A DNA stretch of 38,785 nt from a virus, in IMG/VR virus record IMGVR_UViG_3300032116_000552, positions 1 through 38,785 of that record. One strand, given 5' to 3'. Below, in pieces: positions 24,684 to 30,516 of this stretch. The notes under the pieces were generated by a model. It was not told the origin of the DNA. It saw only the letters and a list, made by a program, of their open reading frames with translations, and searched no databases. The position numbers and the translations under genes are program-made. Position 1 is the stretch's first letter, and each line of letters opens with the position of its first letter.

Positions 24684-25031
24684 TCACGTCAGGTGAACCA
24701 CCGAGTGTTGGCGTTCTCTTGCCGCCCAGGACTTTTCCCATTCCGAGCGGCTCAAGTTCCCGATGTTCAAAGCAAGGCTTCCATCGATGCCACCCGGAAG
24801 CCGAACCAGCAGTTTTCTTCCCTCCACATCAAGGCACTCCAGCCAGAAACCACCGTAATGCATGTCAGCAAACGCATCGACAAGAAGCAGGGTGTAACCG
24901 TGCTCAATCTGCACGGTGGTTGCAGTTCCAACGGTAGAAACCACAAACGCTTTCAGTTTCATTCCTTGTGCCGGTTGGATAAGCGACCCAGCCGGAATAT
25001 GGAACGATGGCTTGTCTTCTTCATCACTCAT
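24684..25031 (-). CDS. PGxL-family small early protein
   Basis: A 115-residue protein. After an acidic start comes FHIPAGSLIQPAQ, the family motif ([PV]-x-G-[ST]-L), then a hydrophobic strand HGYTLLLVDAF, and a later DVEGRKLLVRLPGG turn at the place where relatives have x-DG. It is co-transcribed with the 25338 gene (13 bases apart). The C-terminus is basic. The fold is inferred to be small and beta-rich; no function is known. Confidence 0.6.
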   Translation of the reverse strand: MSDEEDKPSFHIPAGSLIQPAQGMKLKAFVVSTVGTATTVQIEHGYTLLLVDAFADMHYGGFWLECLDVEGRKLLVRLPGGIDGSLALNIGNLSRSEWEKSWAARERQHSVVHLT

Positions 25032-25044
25032 GGCATACTGCTTT

Positions 25045-25338
25045 CTAGCTCACCAGCTCAAAAGCCTGTGCCAACCACGCAGCTGGTAGCTCGGTGCATT
25101 CGACCGTGACAAACTTGCCGTTGAAAAGAAGAAGATCGATGCACACCAACTGGCCATTGTCGTTCCTGTACACAGCCAGCAGAAGGAATGGCTCACGGCA
25201 TACTATCGCTCGATTGTAGATGGTAACCCACGCTCGTGCCCCAATCAGGAGATAGTTTTCATCGCCGCCAGAGCTGTCATGTGCATACAGGGTGTTGGAC
25301 CCTGCAACCCTGAGAAGACTACCAACGGGATGTTTCAT
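25045..25338 (-). CDS. PGxL-family small early protein
   Basis: A 97-residue protein beginning MKHPVGSLLRVAG, the family motif at the very N-terminus. A hydrophobic strand EPFLLLAVYRNDNGQL and the LLLFNGKFVTVEC segment follow at the family positions; the end AFELVS resembles the ERFELVSG end of the 26001 gene. It starts 13 bases after the 25567 gene stop; no clear ribosome binding site is seen, so coupling is possible. Function unknown. Confidence 0.6.
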   Translation of the reverse strand: MKHPVGSLLRVAGSNTLYAHDSSGGDENYLLIGARAWVTIYNRAIVCREPFLLLAVYRNDNGQLVCIDLLLFNGKFVTVECTELPAAWLAQAFELVS

Positions 25339-25351
25339 GGGCTATGCCGAG

Positions 25352-25567
25352 TCAGTCCCAGAACCAAGAATCTTCGCCGTGCTGGACCTTGGTGGGGAAC
25401 ACCACGCCATCGAAGTTGCTGAAGTCCTTCCGAACCTCCAGCATCGCTTCACGCTCAACACGACGGAAGGTTCGACGAGCGAGCCCCTTGAAGAAAGGGG
25501 CAACCGGAAAGTATCCGGCCTTGAGCTCGGTGGGAGCCTTGAACTCTCGCTGGTGATTCGTCTTCAT
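25352..25567 (-). CDS. Unknown small basic early protein
   Basis: A 71-residue, basic, aromatic-rich protein (FKAPTELKAGYFPVAPFFKGLARRTFRRVEREAM). No family motif is visible. ATG 25567 lies 12 bases after the -10 of a TTGAAA-N17-TATATT promoter, giving a leader of about six bases. It is the first gene of a unit that continues into the 25338 and 25031 genes. A small basic host-takeover protein is possible but not shown. Confidence 0.6.
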   Translation of the reverse strand: MKTNHQREFKAPTELKAGYFPVAPFFKGLARRTFRRVEREAMLEVRKDFSNFDGVVFPTKVQHGEDSWFWD

Positions 25568-25579
25568 CTCTATGTACCT

Positions 25580-25608
25580 AATATACCATCCCCAAGACGT
25601 TATTTCAA
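25580..25608 (-). promoter_or_regulatory. Early promoter TTGAAA-N17-TATATT
   Basis: Minus strand: -35 at 25608-25603, -10 at 25585-25580. Preceded by AAGATAATCG, similar to the upstream element of two other early promoters. Confidence 0.65.
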
Positions 25609-25647
25609 CGATTATCTTATCAGCGTTTTTGCATGGTTTTATCTACA

Positions 25648-26001
25648 TCACCCGGAAACCAGCTCGAATCGCTCACGAGCGAACGTGTACATGATGGCGA
25701 CTTCTTCGGTTCCGAAGCTTCTGGGAGCCCATGGTACCCACAGCACAACACCGGTTGTCAACAGAACACGAAAGCCATACCCGCCACCATAGTGCCCTGG
25801 AGACAGCTCTTCGCTGATTTTCTCCCATTCGCTCAACAACATCATGGTAGCGCTCTCTTGGCGGTCAAAACCAATGCGATGCAGCGCCGTCCTTTCCCCG
25901 TTACACTTCAGGTATTCAAGGTAGTATGCAACCTTCGTGGACAAGATAGAGCCAACGGGCCAGGGAAGACACAGCATTCCTGGAGGAATATTACCGCTCA
26001 T
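25648..26001 (-). CDS. PGxL-family-like small early protein
   Basis: A 117-residue protein. LPWPVGSILSTKVAYYLEYL carries a family-type motif; an ATMMLLSEWEKI strand and a GFRVLLTTGVVLW segment follow at expected positions, and it ends with RERFELVSG, close to the end of the 25338 gene product. ATG overlaps the stop of the upstream gene (ATGA, 25998-26001), so it is translationally coupled. It is a more diverged member. Function unknown. Confidence 0.6.
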   Translation of the reverse strand: MSGNIPPGMLCLPWPVGSILSTKVAYYLEYLKCNGERTALHRIGFDRQESATMMLLSEWEKISEELSPGHYGGGYGFRVLLTTGVVLWVPWAPRSFGTEEVAIMYTFARERFELVSG

Positions 26002-26303
26002 CGCTCTACATCTCCAGCTCGTGAACTATGAAGAATAGTCTCTTTCCAGTGTTCTCGTGTCGGACAGAGAGCGTACTGGTTTCCATCCGGACCAAGAAGT
26101 TTTTCCCAGCCAAAGCAATTGACACCGTGATATGGTCCCAGGCTCAGAAACACCCAGTCCGAATGCGCATGCAGGTAAACGGGCATGCCACCGCCTAGGC
26201 CACCACTGATATGGTAGAGACGGCATTGGTCCGATGGGTTGAGACGCTGTGCTGGAGGCTCCAAAGGCCCTATGAACTCGTAAAGTCTTCCTGGAATGAA
26301 CAT
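25998..26303 (-). CDS. PGxLYR-family small early protein
   Basis: A 101-residue protein beginning MFIPGRLYEFIG, then WVFLSLGPYHGV and GWEKLLGPDGNQYAL. These three blocks line up well with the 27164 and 27697 gene products (PGKLYRY, VFLSLGYHG, GWERVMAPDG). It therefore belongs to the core of the family. The start is one base after the stop of the upstream gene. The order of strands and turns suggests a small SH3-like barrel; no catalytic residues are apparent. Confidence 0.65.
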   Translation of the reverse strand: MFIPGRLYEFIGPLEPPAQRLNPSDQCRLYHISGGLGGGMPVYLHAHSDWVFLSLGPYHGVNCFGWEKLLGPDGNQYALCPTREHWKETILHSSRAGDVER

Positions 26304-26304
26304 G

Positions 26305-26589
26305 TTAGAGCTTCGCCTTCTCGAATTTCAACCACCAGTTCTTTTGTGACCGGTCATGCACAACCTGTTTCTTCAGGCCATCCGGACCCAACAATATCAC
26401 ACGGTATTCGTAGAAACTCCTCCACTCAACGCCTAGGAACACGTAACAGCTGAGCAGCGACAATGACTCCCAACCCCAACCATCATCTGCTACAACGGAA
26501 GTAATATATGCCTTCGGGCGCAACAGCGTTCCTACTGGAAACGGCGGTGTTGGGGGCGTGTCTTCCCCCGCTACCCGGTATGCAGTCAT
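26305..26589 (-). CDS. PGxL-family small early protein
   Basis: A 94-residue protein. PPFPVGTLLRPKAYI, SCYVFLGVEW and YRVILLGPDGLKKQVV reproduce the three family blocks (PxGxLxR, hydrophobic FLG strand, L-x-PDG turn), followed by a basic, Trp-rich end (NWWLKFEKAKL). It starts three bases after the upstream stop and ends one base before the next start, so the genes form a tight operon. Function unknown. Confidence 0.65.
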   Translation of the reverse strand: MTAYRVAGEDTPPTPPFPVGTLLRPKAYITSVVADDGWGWESLSLLSCYVFLGVEWRSFYEYRVILLGPDGLKKQVVHDRSQKNWWLKFEKAKL

Positions 26590-26592
26590 ACG

Positions 26593-26904
26593 TCAGAACC
26601 CAACTTTCTTGGGACAATATGTGCTTGTGCATTCTTCCTGCACGATTCCGTTGAGCTCCCGTTCTTTTGCCATATCCATATGGACCACAAGAGCCAAGCT
26701 ATCTGCCCAGTGTTCGTTGTTGTCCGTGTTCGGGTCATACTCCTCCCCGCAAGCCACACACCGAACCAAGTGCTTGTGAAAGCAAGCGAACTGTACGTCT
26801 CTATGGCCGAACACGCTGCACTTCAGCTTGACCCAACGATTCTTCCATGAAGTGTTGGCCGTGCTCTTGTCTTCGACAGGCTTCTGAATCTCACGGTAAC
26901 TCAT
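26593..26904 (-). CDS. Small zinc-binding protein candidate (DUF1660-like)
   Basis: A 103-residue protein. KLKCSVFGHRDVQF...HLVRCVACGEEY has the C-x3-GH...C-x2-C pattern I associate with DUF1660-type phage zinc-ribbon proteins, probably one zinc site. A later CTSTYCPKK near the C-terminus gives two more Cys. ATG 26904 overlaps the upstream stop (ATGA). A similar K-x-K-C-FFGFHLW...C-x2-C protein is encoded at 28672-29121, so the cluster has two of this type among the PGxLYR proteins. Confidence 0.6.
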   Translation of the reverse strand: MSYREIQKPVEDKSTANTSWKNRWVKLKCSVFGHRDVQFACFHKHLVRCVACGEEYDPNTDNNEHWADSLALVVHMDMAKERELNGIVQEECTSTYCPKKVGF

Positions 26905-27164
26905 GATTCTACCTCAACCCAAAACCGTTCAACATTCCTTACGAACGTGTAGTATGCAAGACCATCGGAAGCCAAAACCACTTCCCAGCCGGTCTCTGTG
27001 GTACGGTATCCTTGATTATGGTGTCCCAAGTGCAGGACCACGTTGTCAGTGTCACCGACATTCTTGATCAATGAGCCACCATAGCCGTAAGTGCTGCAAG
27101 AATACATCGTAACCATGCCTGCAGCTGCACATCCGATGTATCGGTATAGTTTTCCTGGAGTCAT
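26901..27164 (-). CDS. PGxLYR-family small early protein
   Basis: An 87-residue protein and the closest relative of the 27697 gene product: MTPGKLYRYIG versus MKPGKLYRYVG, VVLHLGHHN versus VFLSLGYHG, GWEVVLASDG versus GWERVMAPDG, and a shared WxEVES end. Such even similarity over the full length points to tandem duplication within the cluster. It starts six bases after the upstream stop. Function unknown; probable small beta barrel. Confidence 0.7.
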   Translation of the reverse strand: MTPGKLYRYIGCAAAGMVTMYSCSTYGYGGSLIKNVGDTDNVVLHLGHHNQGYRTTETGWEVVLASDGLAYYTFVRNVERFWVEVES

Positions 27165-27170
27165 CGTGTG

Positions 27171-27440
27171 CTAGCTTTCTACGACAGAGATATATCTCGG
27201 GAGTTTCTCAACGTGAATACGCACGCCCGCTTCGACTAGTTCTCTTGTGAGAAGGACAAAGATAACATGACCTTTGTCCGGGTCGAAACGAGAACGATGC
27301 ACCATGAACAGCGCACCAATATCGGCCTCTGTGCTACCGGAAGCGGTGACGATTATGAATGGCAGCTGTGCCCGAAGAAGTGTTCCTGGTGTAAGGAATG
27401 GTTTGACTGCCTCCGGTAGTTCGAACTTCACGATCTTCAC
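27171..27440 (-). CDS. PGxL-family small early protein, GTG start
   Basis: An 89-residue protein. FLTPGTLLRAQLPFIIV carries the motif, HVIFVLLTREL the middle strand, and the product ends VVES like its neighbours. The open frame goes up to ATG 27497, which would overlap the upstream gene by 60 bases. GTG 27440 instead forms a GTGA overlap with the upstream stop and has AGAGGT six bases before it. The second half diverges from the family and lacks the DG turn. Function unknown. Confidence 0.65.
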   Translation of the reverse strand: MKIVKFELPEAVKPFLTPGTLLRAQLPFIIVTASGSTEADIGALFMVHRSRFDPDKGHVIFVLLTRELVEAGVRIHVEKLPRYISVVES

Positions 27441-27697
27441 GATTCTACCTCTTCCCAGTATATCCCGTTCTTTCTCAGATAGAGAAAGTGTATGCAACCG
27501 TCAGGAGCCATGACCCGTTCCCAACCCGAATTGGGGATGTCACCATGGTATCCCAAGGATAGGAACACGTCAGCATCGCTATCAACTTGGCGGATTGTGG
27601 CACCGAGCTCGCCGTCAGGACGATACGTGTAGAGAAAGGCTGTGCCTGCTTTCTCGAAGCCCACGTATCGATATAGCTTTCCGGGTTTCATGAGCAT
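27437..27697 (-). CDS. PGxLYR-family small early protein (best motif match)
   Basis: An 86-residue protein that serves as the reference for the family: KPGKLYRYVG at residues 4-13, DVFLSLGYHG in the middle, GWERVMAPDG about two thirds along, WEEVES at the end. ATG 27697 follows a GAAGG/TAGG region; ATG 27691 is an alternative. It is tightly packed with its neighbours on both sides. Function unknown. Confidence 0.7.
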   Translation of the reverse strand: MLMKPGKLYRYVGFEKAGTAFLYTYRPDGELGATIRQVDSDADVFLSLGYHGDIPNSGWERVMAPDGCIHFLYLRKNGIYWEEVES

Positions 27698-27701
27698 GTT
27701 C

Positions 27702-28013
27702 TTAGCCTACCTTCTCGAAGAGATCCGAGGCTGGCACAGGAGTGTCTGTGTGTTCCATAGCATGAAAGTTGAACGTATGCAACACGACGTATATCGTTTC
27801 TCCGTCCGATGCAATCAACTCGATGCAGGGCACTCCTGCCTGATATGCTGGATGACCAGGGTCTGCTATGTAGATGCCGACAACGAAGTATACGCAGATA
27901 TCGCCCGGATACATGTAAGCGTGGTGAACAACGCCTATGATGTCCTTGGTGTCATATGGAAAGGTTGCCTTGGCTCTCACAAGGTCTCCGGGCTTCACAG
28001 CGTCGTCGTTCAT
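27702..28013 (-). CDS. PGxL-family small early protein
   Basis: A 103-residue protein: AVKPGDLVRAKATF at the N-terminus, CVYFVVGIYI in the middle, and CIELIASDGETIYVVL at the DG position. This matches the family order. The frame extends to TTG 28034 inside the upstream gene end; ATG 28013, fourteen bases after the upstream stop, is the simpler start, though no strong ribosome binding site is seen. Function unknown. Confidence 0.65.
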   Translation of the reverse strand: MNDDAVKPGDLVRAKATFPYDTKDIIGVVHHAYMYPGDICVYFVVGIYIADPGHPAYQAGVPCIELIASDGETIYVVLHTFNFHAMEHTDTPVPASDLFEKVG

Positions 28014-28027
28014 TGTGCTATCTAGAC

Positions 28028-28420
28028 TCAGCAATCCGCATAGTGGTTCACCATCTCTCGGTGAGCATCCATCCAGCGGAAAATGTCTTTCCTGGTCATG
28101 ACCATAGGAACGTTCGAGAGCTCGCCGCCCTTGGTTGCATCCTTGATACGAGCCCGCAAGTCAACCACTTCGTCGCCGTCGAAGAATCCCGACACAACGA
28201 TCTTGGTTCCGGTCTTCGGGGAAGTGATGGAAGGTTCGTCGTACATTCCGTAGAACCCCTCACAAACGCCAAAGGTTCCAGGGGTAATCGTGTAGTTCAC
28301 GATGACGGTATGAACACGCTCTTCTGCAGCGTCAGCGTTGGGATTGAAACCATCGCCGTGCTCCCCAGCAAGAACCGGAGACACATCAGCAGCCTTGTTG
28401 CTGTTCCCGTCGTTCATCAT
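28028..28420 (-). CDS. Unknown early protein, probably leaderless
   Basis: A 130-residue acidic-start protein (MMNDGNSNKAADVSP). It has a beta-rich middle (HTVIVNYTITPGTFGVCEGFYG, TKIVVSGFFDGDEVVDL) and a helical end. I do not recognise it. ATG 28420 lies six bases after TAAGAT of a TTGATA-N17 promoter, so the transcript should start on the start codon. It heads the longest small-protein operon of the window, running through to 25648. Confidence 0.65.
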   Translation of the reverse strand: MMNDGNSNKAADVSPVLAGEHGDGFNPNADAAEERVHTVIVNYTITPGTFGVCEGFYGMYDEPSITSPKTGTKIVVSGFFDGDEVVDLRARIKDATKGGELSNVPMVMTRKDIFRWMDAHREMVNHYADC

Positions 28421-28426
28421 GTATAC

Positions 28427-28455
28427 ATCTTACCAGTTGGGGGAACGAATATCAA
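28427..28455 (-). promoter_or_regulatory. Early promoter TTGATA-N17-TAAGAT
   Basis: Minus strand: -35 at 28455-28450, -10 at 28432-28427, then six bases to ATG 28420. AGAATAATCG stands directly before the -35, identical to the promoter at 24652. Confidence 0.7.
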
Positions 28456-28491
28456 CGATTATTCTACGTGGAAATTCCCAGGTTCAAAACA

Positions 28492-28659
28492 TCAGAGCAG
28501 GATAAGAACCTCCTGGTTTTCGTCGACAACCAGTTCCGAAACCTCCCGAACACGGTCGCAGTAATGGCCGTAACACTCCGGCTGCAACGTAACAGCTTCT
28601 TGCTGCAACTGTTCGTCAGTGAGCTTGTTCAACATATCTCGCAACTCTCGTAGTGTCAC
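28492..28659 (-). CDS. Small unknown protein (55 aa), GTG start
   Basis: A short gene below usual length cut-offs. GTG 28659 has AGGAGG five bases upstream, and the product reads MTLRELRDMLNKLTDEQLQQ, then ECYGHYCDRVREVSEL, ending QEVLILL. The L-R-E-L...L-T-D-E-Q-L start resembles small acidic T4-like phage proteins that begin with a helix of this type and end in a V-L-I-L strand. It follows the 29121 gene, 12 bases after its stop, and fills an otherwise unexplained 230-base gap. Function unknown. Confidence 0.6.
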   Translation of the reverse strand: MTLRELRDMLNKLTDEQLQQEAVTLQPECYGHYCDRVREVSELVVDENQEVLILL

Positions 28660-28671
28660 ATGTACCTCCTA

Positions 28672-29121
28672 TCACGCTGGGATGCGATGTTCGTCCCCGC
28701 CTGCGCAGGGCATTGGGTGATCCAGTGCATGAGACGGATGGAGCCATTCCCACGTCCAACCGGACGGGAATCCCACACGTTTGTGTGCGACCAACGTATC
28801 CCAGAACCAGTAGTTGATGCCGTTTTCGAAACACTCCCATTCACAGGAGGTTGCCTTTATCAGCAGAGACACCGACACATCTTTTGTTGTCTTCGTGTTG
28901 ACTCGACTGTGGCAGTGTCGACACTCGAAAACCCACTCATGAAAAACAACGACCTTCAGTCCCGAAACGTGTCTGTACAAGCGGTCATCGAGTGTTGGCC
29001 CCCACAAGTGGAAACCAAAAAAGCACTTGAGCTTGTCGCTCAGCGTTGTGATTCGAACTGGCTTGACGGGCTCGGTGTACGTTGCCTGCCGGTAGTGCTG
29101 CAGCTCGTTTCCCTTGCTCAT
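28672..29121 (-). CDS. Zinc-binding protein candidate (DUF1660-like)
   Basis: A 149-residue protein. KLKCFFGFHLWGP near residue 31 and VFECRHCHSR near 65 give a C-x3-F-H...C-x2-C zinc-ribbon pattern, like that of the 26904 gene product. A Trp-rich C-terminus (NYWFWD, GWTWEWLHP) follows. ATG 29121 lies six bases after TAGGAT of a CTTGACT-N17 promoter; no ribosome binding site is present, so the mRNA is probably leaderless. Function unknown. Confidence 0.6.
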   Translation of the reverse strand: MSKGNELQHYRQATYTEPVKPVRITTLSDKLKCFFGFHLWGPTLDDRLYRHVSGLKVVVFHEWVFECRHCHSRVNTKTTKDVSVSLLIKATSCEWECFENGINYWFWDTLVAHKRVGFPSGWTWEWLHPSHALDHPMPCAGGDEHRIPA

Positions 29122-29127
29122 GTATGC

Positions 29128-29156
29128 ATCCTATCAGGTGATAGGACAGAAGTCAA
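29128..29156 (-). promoter_or_regulatory. Early promoter TTGACT-N17-TAGGAT
   Basis: Minus strand: -35 at 29156-29151 (with preceding C, as CTTGAC), -10 at 29133-29128, six bases to ATG 29121. Closest of the set to the alphaproteobacterial consensus. Confidence 0.7.
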
Positions 29157-29170
29157 GGGATTTATTCTTT

Positions 29171-29488
29171 TCAGTCAACTCGTGTATTCCACGACCAGCC
29201 CAGATAAGGGCTTAGGTCATCGGAAATATACTCTGAACGCCAGTAGTCTTCTGTATCGACCCACGATTTTTTCATCAGGTCGAAAGACCTTGGAATTTCC
29301 CTTTCGTATTCCTTTCCAAGCGAAATAAGCTCGGAAATCAGCTCGTTGGTTACCGTTGGGTATTTCTCTTCGAGCTTCTCGATTTCGTCGAGAAAGTTCC
29401 AAAAGTAGTTCATTGTGGCTAGGTGCCCAACACGGAACCAAATACGTTCACTGCCGTTTTCGAAATCAACGTAAACGTCTGATGACAT
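29171..29488 (-). CDS. Unknown early acidic protein
   Basis: A 105-residue protein starting MSSDVYVDFENGSERIWFRV, followed by acidic helices (FWNFLDEIEKLEEKYPTV, ELISLGKEYEREIP) and a Tyr/Trp-rich tail. The frame is open to 29584, but ATG 29488 has AAGGGA seven bases upstream and lies just after the upstream gene stop. I do not recognise it. It is co-transcribed with the 29969 gene. Confidence 0.6.
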   Translation of the reverse strand: MSSDVYVDFENGSERIWFRVGHLATMNYFWNFLDEIEKLEEKYPTVTNELISELISLGKEYEREIPRSFDLMKKSWVDTEDYWRSEYISDDLSPYLGWSWNTRVD

Positions 29489-29498
29489 ATATTTCCCT

Positions 29499-29969
29499 TT
29501 AGGTTGGAAACGCTTGCTTGAGCTTGTACCAGTGATTCTTCCGACGAACCGACGAATCGTAGTCAGGGTGAAGAACCTCAACATTCACGCTCTCGCTGTA
29601 GTACCCGTTCGAGGAACCGAGCCATCGAACGTCGACCGTTCCCTTGTTCGTTCTGAACGTGTAGAACGTCCAGGTGTAGGAGTCATCATGATACTTAGGC
29701 TCAGCAGGCTCGGGAACATTTGTTCGCTCCTCTGCAACAACGATAGGAACGCCAACAAGGTCGTTCAAGTCTCCACAGACATCATCGATGGTGACGCTCT
29801 CGCAGCAGTCTTGCTCATGATAGAACAGGACTTGAAAACCATCCTCTGCCGTGAAGACTAGCCTGTCCGCATCTGCCTTCACAGACACGAAAACACAGCC
29901 TCCCATAAGCTCCTGAAGGTTGGATGCGTCGTGAACTTGCTCGATTGTTTTTTGTCTTGCGTAGTACAT
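29499..29969 (-). CDS. Early protein with HEQDCCESV motif (DUF7448-like)
   Basis: A 156-residue protein. FYHEQDCCESVTIDDVCGDL followed by NDLVGVPIVVAEE matches a pattern I know from widespread phage and bacterial proteins of unknown function (DUF7448-type: H-x-Q-DCCE-x-V-x-I-x-D-I-x-GDL-x-DL). The His, Asp and Cys pair suggest a metal site or an active site. The C-terminal half is Tyr/Trp-rich beta structure. The open frame reaches 30005, but those bases are the -35 box; ATG 29969 lies seven bases after the -10, so the mRNA is probably leaderless. Confidence 0.65.
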   Translation of the reverse strand: MYYARQKTIEQVHDASNLQELMGGCVFVSVKADADRLVFTAEDGFQVLFYHEQDCCESVTIDDVCGDLNDLVGVPIVVAEERTNVPEPAEPKYHDDSYTWTFYTFRTNKGTVDVRWLGSSNGYYSESVNVEVLHPDYDSSVRRKNHWYKLKQAFPT

Positions 29970-29976
29970 GGTCGCT

Positions 29977-30005
29977 ACCTTATCAGGGCACTCTGGAAGA
30001 GTCAA
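29977..30005 (-). promoter_or_regulatory. Early promoter TTGACT-N17-TAAGGT
   Basis: Minus strand: -35 at 30005-30000 (CTTGACT), -10 at 29982-29977, seven bases to ATG 29969. It fixes the start of the DUF7448-like gene. Confidence 0.7.
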
Positions 30006-30020
30006 GGGATAAAACGTGCG

Positions 30021-30284
30021 CTAGTCGATAATATCGATACTGTCTGGTGCTGCCACGTCCAGTAGAATACTGTTGGTGTTGTAGTCGAAGCTAACCTCTA
30101 GAGGTATGTGCCATGCCTGATGTGATTCACGGGCCTGCATAATGCCTTGTAGCTCCAGCAACCGTACCTTCACATGGTGTTGGACCAGGGGTGTTAGGGG
30201 CTTGTAGAGGAAGTCTTGCGCTAGTCGTTCTGAGTACCACTTGATGACTCGGAACATCTCTGCCTTAGTGACTTTTGGTTTCAT
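30021..30284 (-). CDS. Unknown early protein
   Basis: An 87-residue protein: basic helical start (MKPKVTKAEMFRVIKWYSERLAQ), an HHVKVRLLELQG segment, then a beta-rich acidic end (ISLEVSFD-like strand and SILLDVAAPDSIDIID). The open frame reaches 30425, but ATG 30284 gives the natural domain start. AGGA is 13 bases upstream, rather far. No promoter of the common type was found. It is the first gene of the minus-strand cluster, divergent from the superoxide dismutase-like gene. Confidence 0.5.
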   Translation of the reverse strand: MKPKVTKAEMFRVIKWYSERLAQDFLYKPLTPLVQHHVKVRLLELQGIMQARESHQAWHIPLEVSFDYNTNSILLDVAAPDSIDIID

Positions 30285-30364
30285 GGTTGTTGGTATATCC
30301 TTCTGAGACAAGGATATGGGGTAATAACGGTCCAGATGTCCAATGCAGGGGTATATCGTTGACC

Positions 30365-30397
30365 CTGGTAATTCTCTAGCCAGTGGAACATTACCAG
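30365..30397. repeat. Inverted repeat in the divergent intergenic region
   Basis: CTGGTAAT (30365-30372) and ATTACCAG (30390-30397) with a 17-base spacer. It lies in the 232-base gap 30285-30516 between the early cluster and the plus-strand late genes, which holds no convincing gene. It could be an operator or an RNA hairpin. Confidence 0.35.
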
Positions 30398-30496
30398 AGA
30401 GGGTGCTTAGGGTTGGGGCATACACATCACATAATGGTTATAGGGAAGGTATAGTGATATGGCATGTAGAGAGGGACACCTATCGAGCGGGTTGGT

Positions 30497-30504
30497 ATAC
30501 TTAT
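30497..30504 (+). promoter_or_regulatory. Possible late octamer variant ATACTTAT
   Basis: Two mismatches from CTAGTTAT, ending 12 bases before ATG 30517 without a ribosome binding site, the same geometry as at 4571 and 20427. Weak by sequence alone. Confidence 0.3.
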
Positions 30505-30516
30505 GTGTACTGAACT

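Noticed and set aside
27440-27497. The ATG 27497 start for the 89-residue family protein
   Set aside because: It would overlap the upstream gene by 60 bases; GTG 27440 has a GTGA overlap and a good ribosome binding site.
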